Source: Pontixanthobacter sp. CEM42 (lineage in GTDB: Bacteria; Pseudomonadota; Alphaproteobacteria; Sphingomonadales; Sphingomonadaceae). Taken from it: a DNA stretch of 64,000 nucleotides. Position numbers and translations under genes: made by a program. Below are positions 27,735 to 35,382 of the stretch, in pieces (positions within the stretch are counted from its first letter, which is position 1; every line of letters starts with the position of its first letter). The notes beneath the pieces are model-generated. The model did not search any database. It worked only from the letters and a program-made list of their open reading frames with translations, and was not told the DNA's origin. Where the stretch lies: NCBI RefSeq assembly GCF_017812015.1, contig NZ_JADQTN010000002.1, forward strand, positions 558,001 to 622,000. The letters run 5' to 3'.

Positions 27735-27855
27735 CGTCGCTTCTCCCGTTATGATATGTTGTAACTTACGGAATTATTGGAAGATTGCAAATCGGCGGGA
27801 GCAGGGATGGCGCTGATAGGCGTTTTGGCCTGAGCGAAAAGAGTGACGCGCACAA

Positions 27856-27885
27856 AAAAGGGGGCGAATTGCTTCGCCCCCTTTT
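27856..27885 (-). terminator. Strong intrinsic terminator after exbD2
   Basis: A perfect 13-bp inverted repeat (27856-27868 with 27873-27885) with a 4-nt loop. It has a G/C core GGGGGCGAA/TTCGCCCCC and A/T flanks, so it can end transcripts on either strand. On the minus strand it closes tonB-exbB-exbD1-exbD2 about 20 nt after the exbD2 stop. Confidence 0.9.
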
Positions 27886-27906
27886 GGGTATCGAATGATG
27901 ATCGAT

Positions 27907-28341
27907 TTACTTGCCAAATTCGCGGTACTTTTCGTTACCGACGAAGCCGAACTTGGTCACCTCGGTTGCTTTGATCAGCTGCAGTGTACGTGCAGACAGT
28001 TCATAGCTCGCGTAAGGCTCCGGCTCGAACTGCAATTCTGGAATCGGGGTAATACCCTTCGTGATTTCCAGATTGCGGACCAGTTCCTCTTGGCTGATGA
28101 CTGTACCGTTCCAGATAATGTCGCCGGTCTGTGAAAGAACGATCTTGTTCTTGATCGGGTCAATCTGGTCTGGTGGTGGTGGACTGTTGTCCGGAACCGG
28201 TAGATCGATATCGACCGAGTGGGTCGCGACCGGGATAGTGATAATGAACATGATGAGAAGAACGAGCATGACGTCGATCAACGGCGTCGTGTTCATATCC
28301 ATCATCGGCTCGCCATCATCACTGCCAGCTGAAATGCCCAT
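27907..28341 (-). CDS. Biopolymer transport protein ExbD/TolR (ExbD2)
   Basis: Typical 144-residue ExbD: cytoplasmic head, NTTPLIDVMLVLLIMF with membrane aspartate D23, a proline-rich turn (DNSPPPPDQ) and a periplasmic domain with DIIWNGTVISQEEL and FEPEPYASYELSA. It works with ExbB and TonB in proton-driven uptake through TonB-dependent outer membrane receptors. It is 49 nt after exbD1 and is the last gene before the strong terminator. Close relative of ExbD3. Confidence 0.92.
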   Translation of the reverse strand: MGISAGSDDGEPMMDMNTTPLIDVMLVLLIMFIITIPVATHSVDIDLPVPDNSPPPPDQIDPIKNKIVLSQTGDIIWNGTVISQEELVRNLEITKGITPIPELQFEPEPYASYELSARTLQLIKATEVTKFGFVGNEKYREFGK

Positions 28342-28390
28342 GGTGTTTTACTCCTGAATTCTTTTCGTTCCGCCCGATAATCTGACAGCG

Positions 28391-28924
28391 TTAGCCGTTT
28401 GGATCGACCGGATTGGAAATGAAGCCCACGGTGGGATAGCCCGCCACTTGGACATTGTAGATTGTTCCAGCAACACAGCGCCACGGTGCATTGATATCGC
28501 CGCGAATGTGAACTTGCGGGATCAATTCAGGATCCTGCATGATCATTTCGGGTCCACCAGCACGCTCCACGATTGTGTCGAGACGTTCAAATGCTTGGTC
28601 GAACAGCTCTTTGGAATCGACTGGAGTAGTGTTGTTGAAATAGATCCGGCATTCGCCTTCGCGTGCTGCGCCTTCAAAACCGGGTTCACCAGCACTGCGG
28701 CCGGATGCGTCGGTTGTGCTGACGGTCAGCAGAAGGTTTTCAACCTTATCTTTCGACTCTTCAGTTTCCATGATTGGAATCTCGAGCTTGTCGATCGTCT
28801 GGATCGCCACGGGAACTGCGATAAGAAAGATGATCAAAAGCACCAACATCACGTCGACAAGCGGCGTGGTGTTAATGTCTGACATCGGCTTCTCGTCGCC
28901 GTCGCCGCCCATCGAAATAGCCAT
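28391..28924 (-). CDS. Biopolymer transport protein ExbD/TolR (ExbD1)
   Basis: First of the four ExbD-like genes, 177 aa, and the most different of the functional-looking three. The membrane helix starts INTTPLVDVMLVLLIIFL with the proton-carrying aspartate at D24. The periplasmic part is longer than in ExbD2 and ExbD3 and ends in VHIRGDINAPWRCVAGTIYN, a form common in systems that encode two distinct ExbD proteins (for example the exbD1/exbD2 pair of xanthomonads, from memory). Follows exbB after an 83-nt gap containing a hairpin. Confidence 0.92.
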   Translation of the reverse strand: MAISMGGDGDEKPMSDINTTPLVDVMLVLLIIFLIAVPVAIQTIDKLEIPIMETEESKDKVENLLLTVSTTDASGRSAGEPGFEGAAREGECRIYFNNTTPVDSKELFDQAFERLDTIVERAGGPEMIMQDPELIPQVHIRGDINAPWRCVAGTIYNVQVAGYPTVGFISNPVDPNG

Positions 28925-28967
28925 TGCTAATTCCTATCCTGAGTTAGTTTCAATTCGGGTTCGGGAT

Positions 28968-28996
28968 GGACGGACTGCCACGATAGCAGCCCGTCC
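28968..28996 (-). other. Intercistronic hairpin between exbB and exbD1
   Basis: On the minus strand GGACGGGCTGC (28996-28986) pairs with GCAGTCCGTCC (28978-28968), an 11-bp stem with one G-U pair and a 7-nt loop. No T-run follows, so it is more likely an mRNA-stabilising or processing element than a terminator. Confidence 0.6.
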
Positions 28997-29007
28997 AATT
29001 CACCCGA

Positions 29008-29787
29008 TCAGGCCTTTGGCTTAGCAGCAGCGGCTGGTTTCGCAGCAGCAGCTGGCTTAGCCGGAGCCTTGGCAGGAGCCACTGTTGGCTTAACTGCACC
29101 GTCCGAATTGATGTTCGCCAGAATGTCGGTCGAGAAACCGCTGAGCATGCCAGCGATCCGCTTGTTGCGAGCCGAGAGCCAGTTGTAGGCAAGAACAGCA
29201 GGAACAGCCACGAGAAGACCAATAGCGGTCATAATCAAAGCTTCACCAACCGGGCCAGCAACCTTATCGATCGATGCCGAACCGGCGAGACCGATGTTAA
29301 TCAGCGCACGGTAAATACCGATAACCGTACCCAGCAGACCAACGAATGGCGATGTAGCGCCAACCGAAGCCAAGAATGGAAGACCGCCTGCGAGTTTGGC
29401 ATTAATTGCCGACTCCGAACGGGCCAATGTGCCGTGCAGCCAGTCATGTGCTTCGAGGCTGTCGGTCATCTTGCCGTGCTGGTCTTCGGCCATCAGAGCG
29501 TCATCGACAAGCTGACGCCATGCGCTGTTTTTCTCCAGCTTGGTGGCGCCTTCTTTCAGCGAGTTGGCGCGCCAGAAATTGCCGCGCACATCGTTATACT
29601 GCTTCATCACTTTTTGTTGCTCAAGAAGCTTAGTGATCAAGATGTAGAACGAACCAACTGACATGATGACGAGAACGCCAAAAATCGACCACGCGATTGC
29701 GCCGCCTTGGTTCATGGCTTCCCAGAAGCCGAATTGGTTTTTAGGCGCTGCACCTTCGGCCGCGACTGCTAGTAGTTGAGTAATCAT
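29008..29787 (-). CDS. exbB: MotA/TolQ/ExbB proton channel family protein (ExbB)
   Basis: Inner-membrane pentameric scaffold of the TonB energy-transducing complex. The 259-residue protein has a first membrane helix at about 33-52 and a cytoplasmic loop. The paired helices of the MotA/TolQ/ExbB domain follow, with GATSPFVGLLGTVIGIYRAL and a VGEALIMTAIGLLVAVPAVL segment. The C-terminal 30 residues form an unusual Ala/Pro/Lys-rich tail (KPAAAAKP repeats). It lies between tonB and exbD1, with hairpins in both flanking gaps. Assigned to the ExbB side rather than TolQ because of the neighbouring tonB. Confidence 0.93.
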   Translation of the reverse strand: MITQLLAVAAEGAAPKNQFGFWEAMNQGGAIAWSIFGVLVIMSVGSFYILITKLLEQQKVMKQYNDVRGNFWRANSLKEGATKLEKNSAWRQLVDDALMAEDQHGKMTDSLEAHDWLHGTLARSESAINAKLAGGLPFLASVGATSPFVGLLGTVIGIYRALINIGLAGSASIDKVAGPVGEALIMTAIGLLVAVPAVLAYNWLSARNKRIAGMLSGFSTDILANINSDGAVKPTVAPAKAPAKPAAAAKPAAAAKPKA

Positions 29788-29832
29788 TGCGAGTTTCCTC
29801 TCAGAAGAAGCATAATTTAAATTTGGTTCAAA

Positions 29833-29861
29833 ATGGGCCGACCATCCCCTGGGCGGCCCAT
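29833..29861 (-). terminator. Hairpin between tonB and exbB, possible attenuating terminator
   Basis: ATGGGCCG (29833-29840) and CGGCCCAT (29854-29861) form a perfect 8-bp stem around a 13-nt loop. On the minus strand it is followed by TTTGAA, a weak U-run, so partial termination after tonB is plausible. Confidence 0.55.
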
Positions 29862-29865
29862 CTTG

Positions 29866-30612
29866 TTATTCTGGAATCTGCCAGCGTACGGTTCCGGTGT
29901 AACTACCTGTTACTTCGTTACCTTCACCGTTCGTGGCTGGATTAAATCGTGCCCGACGCTGAACGAGACGACATGTCGCGTTCTTCAGCGCTTCCGGAGC
30001 ACTACCACCGGTGACCGAACAAGCACTGGCGCGCCCGTTAGTGCCCACGGTTAGGCGGAACGAGACCGTTCCGGCGTAATCCCGATTGATCCAGCTATTC
30101 CGGTAATCGTCATTGGTCACCCAACGGCCCCGATTATTTCTCGGAGCAGGATCTTTCGGCGTGAACCTAGGCGGTGGCGGAGGACAGGTCGCATTGATTG
30201 GATACGACTTCCCGTCCGGACACTGCTTCGTTGCCGGTCCACATGCTGCATTAGCTGCAACCTGCGATCCATCAGGACACACCTTATTCGGCGTTTGGGA
30301 CACGCCCGTGTCAGGCGGAATCTCTTTTGGAGATTCCTGAACCGGCGCATCATTATTGAGCGGCACCAGAGGCTCTGGAACAAACGGTGGAGGAACAGTT
30401 TCCGGCACCTCTTCAGGTGGTGGTGGTTCTTCCTCAGGTTCTGGTTCTTCAGGCTCCTCAACATCGACTGTCGTTACGCGCTCAACCGCTTTCTGGATTG
30501 CTTCATAGGCAAGTCCAGTCACGAGCACGTAGCCGACACCGATGTGAATCAACGCCACGATGATCAAGGCAACAATTCGATTGCTGCTCATCTGTTGGTC
30601 AGCGTAGGCCAT
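29866..30612 (-). CDS. tonB: Energy transducer TonB
   Basis: Links the ExbB/ExbD proton channel to TonB-dependent outer-membrane receptors. Architecture of the 248-residue protein: cytoplasmic head, membrane anchor at about 12-32 (NRIVALIIVALIHIG), a Pro/Glu-rich spanning region (50-105), a cysteine-containing linker with two CPDG units (C112, C124, C131, C143), and the C-terminal TonB domain (about 165-248) ending TVRWQIPE. Two more cysteines lie in the C-terminal domain (C198, C214). First gene of the minus-strand cluster; its upstream region holds repeated GACAAG elements and several inverted repeats. Confidence 0.93.
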   Translation of the reverse strand: MAYADQQMSSNRIVALIIVALIHIGVGYVLVTGLAYEAIQKAVERVTTVDVEEPEEPEPEEEPPPPEEVPETVPPPFVPEPLVPLNNDAPVQESPKEIPPDTGVSQTPNKVCPDGSQVAANAACGPATKQCPDGKSYPINATCPPPPPRFTPKDPAPRNNRGRWVTNDDYRNSWINRDYAGTVSFRLTVGTNGRASACSVTGGSAPEALKNATCRLVQRRARFNPATNGEGNEVTGSYTGTVRWQIPE

Positions 30613-30638
30613 TCAGTAGCATCACTCCATCATCTAAC

Positions 30639-30777
30639 GCCGGACGCTAATCCGGCTGCTCATCCCTTTGACAGCACACTTGTCTGCCAGAGTGTTATCC
30701 TGCTTGTCCACCCTTCCCGGTTTTCGGGACAAGTGGCGTTTCGACCACCGGATCCCCGAAAGACCCGGTCCGGGTCT
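30639..30777. promoter_or_regulatory. Structured intergenic region upstream of tonB with three GACAAG elements
   Basis: The 328-nt gap between tonB (minus) and the next gene (plus) holds no gene that I see. It contains perfect inverted repeats at 30639-30656 (GCCGGA/TCCGGC) and 30761-30777 (AGACCCG/CGGGTCT). It also contains three copies of a (C)TTGTC/GACAAG element: CACTTGTC at 30677-30684, CTTGTCC at 30703-30709 and the inverted GGACAAGTG at 30727-30735. The third can pair perfectly with either of the first two, but not both at once. This may be an operator array or a leader RNA that switches folds. Confidence 0.45.
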
Positions 30778-30940
30778 GCTGTGGCTGTTCTAGTTATCGT
30801 TGCCCCAGCTCGTCTCGACCCTTAGCTATGATGCGGAGACCAAGCAAACGCTTTATAGGTTAACCGCAGATTCACAGCTTGTGATACTAACTGTTCGATC
30901 AGGCATTGGTTCAAAATTAGATTTCTTGCAGGATAATGCA

Positions 30941-31792
30941 TTGGAAAAACGCGAAACAATGTTGAGATTGGCATCCGCTATTGGCCTTGCCGTAACGGTC
31001 ATGATGCCCGTTTCAGCGCCAGCTGCACAGGATGGAGTCGTCCCTGATCAAGCCACTTATGCTGATCTTGTCGACCTTGCAGACGCTTCTGAAATCGTTC
31101 TGCGCGCACAGATTCGCAAACAAGCTGAACTGGAACCAGAGCGTGCTCCGGGCCTGCGCCCCGGATATGTCCGCCTCTATATAGAAGCCCAAACCGATAG
31201 CTTGCTGACCGGCCGTGCAGCGGTTGGCGAATCGCTTCGCTATTTGGTTGATGTGCCGCGCGATTCGAAAGGCAAAGCGCCAAAGCTGAAGAAGCAGACC
31301 GTATTGCTGTTTGCACGCCCGGCGGCGGGCCGGGCTGGCGAGATCCAGCTAATTACCGAGACATCGCAGATGCTGTGGAGTGCGTCTTTGGAGACCAGAC
31401 TGCGCGGCGTTCTGGCGGAGCTTGTCGCGCAGGATGCTGCACCGGAGATCACCGGAATTCGTGATGTTCTGTCGATTCCGGGTAACTTGGCAGGCGAATC
31501 GGAAACTCAGCTTTTCCTGTCGACTGACAATGATGGGCCGGTATCCGTAACAGTGATTCGCCGACCGAATCAGGAACCCGTCTGGGGTGTCTCATGGTCC
31601 GATATTGTCGATCAGGCCGCGCGTCCTCCGCAGTCCAACACGCTCGATTGGTACCGCCTTGCGTGTTTCTTACCGGCGAGACTGTCTGCCGATTCTTACC
31701 TGTCGAGAGACCCCGCTTCGCGCCGCCAAGCGGATACGGATTATCGTTTCGTGTTGCAGCAATTGGGGCCTTGCTCGCGCAACCGCAGCTAA
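30941..31792 (+). CDS. Secreted protein of unknown function
   Basis: I do not recognise the family. From a TTG at 30941 with AGGA 7 nt upstream, or the ATG six codons later (30959), the protein begins with a signal peptide (LRLASAIGLAVTVMMPVSAP). The mature part of about 255 residues has a helical first segment rich in Ala, Asp and Glu, a beta-rich middle (VRLYIEAQTDSLLTG, KKQTVLLFARPAAG) and a C-terminal part with two cysteines. Divergent from tonB across 328 nt. Codon usage resembles its neighbours, so it is probably a native lineage-specific periplasmic or envelope protein. Confidence 0.7.
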   Translation: MEKRETMLRLASAIGLAVTVMMPVSAPAAQDGVVPDQATYADLVDLADASEIVLRAQIRKQAELEPERAPGLRPGYVRLYIEAQTDSLLTGRAAVGESLRYLVDVPRDSKGKAPKLKKQTVLLFARPAAGRAGEIQLITETSQMLWSASLETRLRGVLAELVAQDAAPEITGIRDVLSIPGNLAGESETQLFLSTDNDGPVSVTVIRRPNQEPVWGVSWSDIVDQAARPPQSNTLDWYRLACFLPARLSADSYLSRDPASRRQADTDYRFVLQQLGPCSRNRS

Positions 31793-31849
31793 CGCGCCGC
31801 TTAGAATAAGTGGTTCCATCATACCGTCTGCCCGGTCTATTGGGCGGCT

Positions 31850-32257
31850 ATGAGTGAGCCCTTTCTCCACCGTTTCCGCGTCCGTTATGCCGAACTCGAC
31901 CCGCAAGGCGTCGTGTTTAATGCGCGCTACCTTGAATATGGCGATCTGATCATCAGCGAATATTGGCGTGCCAGAGAACTCAGAATGTTCGGCGAAGGCG
32001 CGATGGAATTCCATGTTGCCCATGCAGGCGTGAATTTCCGCAAGCCGATCCGCGCCGAGGAAGAAATTGAAGGCCGTGCTTGGACCACCAAGATTGGCAA
32101 TTCGAGTATGACGACCCGGATCGAACTACACGGCGTACAAGATGATGGGGGTGACGATTTGCGTGCCGAAATCGAGCTGGTCAACGTTCACGTTTCGCTC
32201 GAAACTGGCCAATCGCTGCCGATCCCGGAAAGTGCGCGCGCCGCGCTGCTCGGCTGA
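31850..32257 (+). CDS. Acyl-CoA thioesterase, 4-hydroxybenzoyl-CoA thioesterase-like hotdog fold
   Basis: Short (135 aa) hotdog-fold thioesterase. RVRYAELDPQGVVFNARYLE is the family signature, with the aspartate of DPQG as the likely catalytic residue. Substrate is not deducible; relatives hydrolyse 4-hydroxybenzoyl-CoA or medium-chain acyl-CoA, and YbgC-like members associate with the Tol system. It lies 27 nt upstream of hom on the same strand. Length is complete for the family. Confidence 0.85.
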   Translation: MSEPFLHRFRVRYAELDPQGVVFNARYLEYGDLIISEYWRARELRMFGEGAMEFHVAHAGVNFRKPIRAEEEIEGRAWTTKIGNSSMTTRIELHGVQDDGGDDLRAEIELVNVHVSLETGQSLPIPESARAALLG

Positions 32258-32284
32258 TATTATAGACTAATAAGGACCAGAATT

Positions 32285-33595
32285 TTGTCAGCACCACTCA
32301 GAATTGCACTGGCCGGATTGGGCACCGTGGGCGTCGGAGTTATTCGCTTGCTCGCAGCCAATCGGGATTTGGTTACCACAAGAGCAGGACGCCCGCTGGA
32401 GATCGTTTCGGTCAGCGCGCGCGACCGGACATTGGATCGCGGTGTCGATCTGTCAGGCTATGCGTGGGAAGATGACATGACCGTGATGGCGGCACGCGAT
32501 GACGTCGACGTTGTGGTCGAACTGGTCGGCGGCTCGGATGGGCCGGCACTGACGCTCGCGCGCAATGCCATCGCCGCAAATAAGCACTTCGTCACCGCCA
32601 ATAAGGCGATGATCGCACATCATGGTTTGGCGCTGGCGGATGCGTCGGAAGCGAATGGCACTGCGTTGAAATTCGAAGCCGCTGTTGCGGGCGGCATTCC
32701 TGTTGTCAAAGGGCTGCGCGAAGGTGCAGCGGCCAATGCTATCGAGCAGATTTACGGCATCCTTAACGGTACCGCGAATTATATCCTCTCGACGATGGAG
32801 GCGAGCGGTGCAGATTTTGCAACCACGCTGAAAGACGCGCAGCAGCTCGGTTATGCTGAGGCAGACCCGACTTTTGATATTGAGGGCGTGGATGCCGCAC
32901 ACAAGCTGGCCATCCTCGCAGCGATCAGCTTCGGTGCGAAAGTCGATTTCGATGCGGTGGCTTGCGAAGGCATTTCTCGCGTTCGCGCTGCCGATATCGC
33001 TCAGGCCGATGCGCTGGGATATGTTATTCGCCTGATCGGCATGGCTGATGTCGCTGAGAGCCCGTCTGGCGCGCCAGCGCTGCTGCAGCAGGTCAAACCA
33101 TGTCTGGTGCCCAAAGGCCATCCGTTGGCACATGTCACCGGTGCAACCAATGCGGTAGTGGCCGAAGGAAATTTCTCGGGCCGGCTGCTATTTCAGGGTG
33201 CTGGTGCAGGTGATGGACCGACCGCTAGCGCCGTTGTTGCGGACCTTATCGATATTGCGCGCGGCGAGGCTGGAAGCCCGTTCTCGGTACCAACTGGTGA
33301 ACTTGTCGCAATGGAGCCAGCCGAATCGGGTGAGCGCACTGGGCAGACATATTTGCGCTTCACCGTGACTGACCGTCCCGGTGTACTGGCCGAAATCACC
33401 GCAGCGATGCGCGACGCGGATGTGTCGATCGAAAGCCTGATCCAGCAAGGCCGTGCCAATGATGGTGGTGAAGTGCTGGTCGCGATGGTGACACATGACG
33501 GGCCGGAGCGCTGCGTCGAATCGGCCATCGAACTGCTTAGCGGTTCGGAGAGTCTGACGGCTCCACCGTTGGTGATGAAGATTCTGGAAGAGTAA
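32285..33595 (+). CDS. hom: Homoserine dehydrogenase
   Basis: Reduces aspartate semialdehyde to homoserine with NAD(P)H, the branch point to threonine, methionine and isoleucine. The Rossmann motif GLGTVGVGV is at the N-terminus, the catalytic domain contains GILNGTANYILS, and a C-terminal ACT domain (FTVTDRPGVLAEITAAMRD) suggests threonine feedback control. Length 436 aa is standard. The start is a TTG with AAGGA 8 nt upstream. The 3' end overlaps the convergent gene below by 59 nt. Confidence 0.96.
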   Translation: MSAPLRIALAGLGTVGVGVIRLLAANRDLVTTRAGRPLEIVSVSARDRTLDRGVDLSGYAWEDDMTVMAARDDVDVVVELVGGSDGPALTLARNAIAANKHFVTANKAMIAHHGLALADASEANGTALKFEAAVAGGIPVVKGLREGAAANAIEQIYGILNGTANYILSTMEASGADFATTLKDAQQLGYAEADPTFDIEGVDAAHKLAILAAISFGAKVDFDAVACEGISRVRAADIAQADALGYVIRLIGMADVAESPSGAPALLQQVKPCLVPKGHPLAHVTGATNAVVAEGNFSGRLLFQGAGAGDGPTASAVVADLIDIARGEAGSPFSVPTGELVAMEPAESGERTGQTYLRFTVTDRPGVLAEITAAMRDADVSIESLIQQGRANDGGEVLVAMVTHDGPERCVESAIELLSGSESLTAPPLVMKILEE

Positions 33596-34154
33596 GCCGT
33601 AGCTGACCCGTCGCAGGCATGGGAGCTTTGTCGGGTTCATCGCTGGTTTCGGTAATGGGATTTTCCAGACTGCCTTCGCGCGCCTCGTCCTGACCCAACG
33701 GTGCAAGCCCGCGCGAAATCCGGTCGGCATCTGATCCCGGCGGCGCTTCGGGCAGGGCAGTAACATCAATAATCAACGCTGGCGGCGGCGGGCATGGCGG
33801 GACCAGGCACAAGCCGCTGACTGTTGCTGGCCCTTTGAAGATGCCGGCACCCCCCACGTCGGGCGCGCGCGGCAAGCCGTCTTTGATGGCTTCCTCAGAT
33901 GTCGGATCAAGTTCGCTGCTCGATTTCACCCGAAACTGCGACTGGTCTTCTTCTTCTGCGCAGACGACGATCTCATCGCCCTCTTGTGGGTCACATTTCG
34001 GTTTTGGCGGAGGCGGGCCAAAAACAACCTTGGTGTCTTCGGCGGCTTCTTCAGTTCGAAGGGGCTCTATATCTTGCGCTACCGCTGACGTGATAACGGA
34101 CGGCCACAGCATAGCTATTCCAATCGCCCCGTTTCGCAGCGCGCTTCTCGACAA
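33537..34154 (-). CDS. Secreted proline-rich protein of unknown function
   Basis: The 205-residue product starts with a signal peptide (GIAMLWPSVITSAVAQ) and continues with a low-complexity, acidic, proline-rich mature region. A CDPQEGDEIVVCAEEEDQSQ segment resembles short cysteine motifs in other sphingomonad exported proteins that I have seen without assigned function. Further cysteines occur in LCLVPPCPPPP. The last 59 nt overlap the end of hom in the opposite direction, so the true C-terminus may be real or simply open. The N-terminal signal peptide makes a real gene likely. Confidence 0.62.
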   Translation of the reverse strand: MSRSALRNGAIGIAMLWPSVITSAVAQDIEPLRTEEAAEDTKVVFGPPPPKPKCDPQEGDEIVVCAEEEDQSQFRVKSSSELDPTSEEAIKDGLPRAPDVGGAGIFKGPATVSGLCLVPPCPPPPALIIDVTALPEAPPGSDADRISRGLAPLGQDEAREGSLENPITETSDEPDKAPMPATGQLRLTLPESSSPTVEPSDSPNR

Positions 34155-34232
34155 TGCAACACTCCCTGTCTAAGCGCTCAATCGTAAGCCAAGCACGCTT
34201 CTTGTAACCACGCCAAATGGACTGAATTCATC

Positions 34233-35234
34233 ATGAACAAGCCTAAAGTATCGCCTAAGGTCTCGGCCAGCCAAACCCTTGATCGGGTTCTCGTCCTCGA
34301 AATGGTTCGTGTCACAGAAAAGGCCGCCGTTGCCGCTTCGAAGCTGATCGGGCGAGGTGATGAGAAGGCCGCGGATGCGGCTGCGGTGGAAGCGATGCGA
34401 CGCGCATTTGACGAACTCTACATGGATGGCACCGTAGTAATTGGTGAGGGCGAGCGCGACGAAGCGCCGATGCTATACATCGGTGAGAAGGTTGGCGGTG
34501 CACCCGGCAAGGGGCCAAAAATCGACATCGCGCTCGATCCGCTCGAAGGCACCACCATTACTGCCAAGGCTGGCCCTAATTCGCTGGCGGTGCTCGCGGC
34601 TGCTGAAGAAGGTTGCCTGCTCAACGCGCCTGACACTTACATGGACAAACTTGCGGTCGGCCCCGGCTATCCGGAAGGCATAATCAGCCTTGAGAAAAGC
34701 GTGACCGAGAATGTCACAGCCGTTGCCGAAGCCAAAGGCGTTGCGCCTGCTGATATCATCGTCTGTGTGCTCGACCGTCCGCGGCATGGTGCGATTATTG
34801 ATGAGCTGCGCGGACTTGGCTGCGGTATCCATTTGATCCCTGACGGGGATGTTGCAGGTGTGATCGCGGTTACAGACGAAGACACGACGATCGACATGTA
34901 TATGGGCCAAGGCGGCGCACCTGAGGGCGTTTTGGCAGCGGCGGCACTGCGCTGCGTTGGCGGTCAATTCAATGGCCGCTTGGTATTCCGCAATGATGAT
35001 GAGAAAGCCCGTGCGCGCAAATGGGGTATTGCGGACAAGGATTTCGACCGGATCTACACGCTTGATGAGCTTGCCAGCGGCGACTGCATCTTCGCAGCCA
35101 CCGGTGTGACCAGCGGGTCGTTGCTCGACGGTGTGAAGCGTCGTCGCAACGGTACGATGACGACCGAAAGCGTCGTTATGCGTGCATCTTCAGGAACCGT
35201 GCGCTGGGTCAAAGGCGAGCACCGTATTGGCTAG
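34233..35234 (+). CDS. glpX: Class II fructose-1,6-bisphosphatase GlpX
   Basis: Gluconeogenic enzyme hydrolysing fructose 1,6-bisphosphate to fructose 6-phosphate. The 333-residue sequence shows GlpX-type features: GEGERDEAPMLYIGE, then IALDPLEGTTITAKA as the metal-binding DPLEGT motif, and VCVLDRPRHGAIIDELR. Some relatives also act on sedoheptulose 1,7-bisphosphate. Single gene; the 148-nt gap after it has only a weak GGCC/GGCC hairpin and no gene. Confidence 0.95.
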   Translation: MNKPKVSPKVSASQTLDRVLVLEMVRVTEKAAVAASKLIGRGDEKAADAAAVEAMRRAFDELYMDGTVVIGEGERDEAPMLYIGEKVGGAPGKGPKIDIALDPLEGTTITAKAGPNSLAVLAAAEEGCLLNAPDTYMDKLAVGPGYPEGIISLEKSVTENVTAVAEAKGVAPADIIVCVLDRPRHGAIIDELRGLGCGIHLIPDGDVAGVIAVTDEDTTIDMYMGQGGAPEGVLAAAALRCVGGQFNGRLVFRNDDEKARARKWGIADKDFDRIYTLDELASGDCIFAATGVTSGSLLDGVKRRRNGTMTTESVVMRASSGTVRWVKGEHRIG

Positions 35235-35382
35235 TTAGCCGCCTGCGTTAACTCAGGATTGGGAAAAGGCCGCATGGCCTCTGTTGTAAGGCCGCTGCGC
35301 TGGCTAAGTCTGCGCTGCGCGAATCGCCGCGCGCCAAACTGCTAGTTTAATCGCTATTGCTCTCGCACCGGGGACTCTTCGC

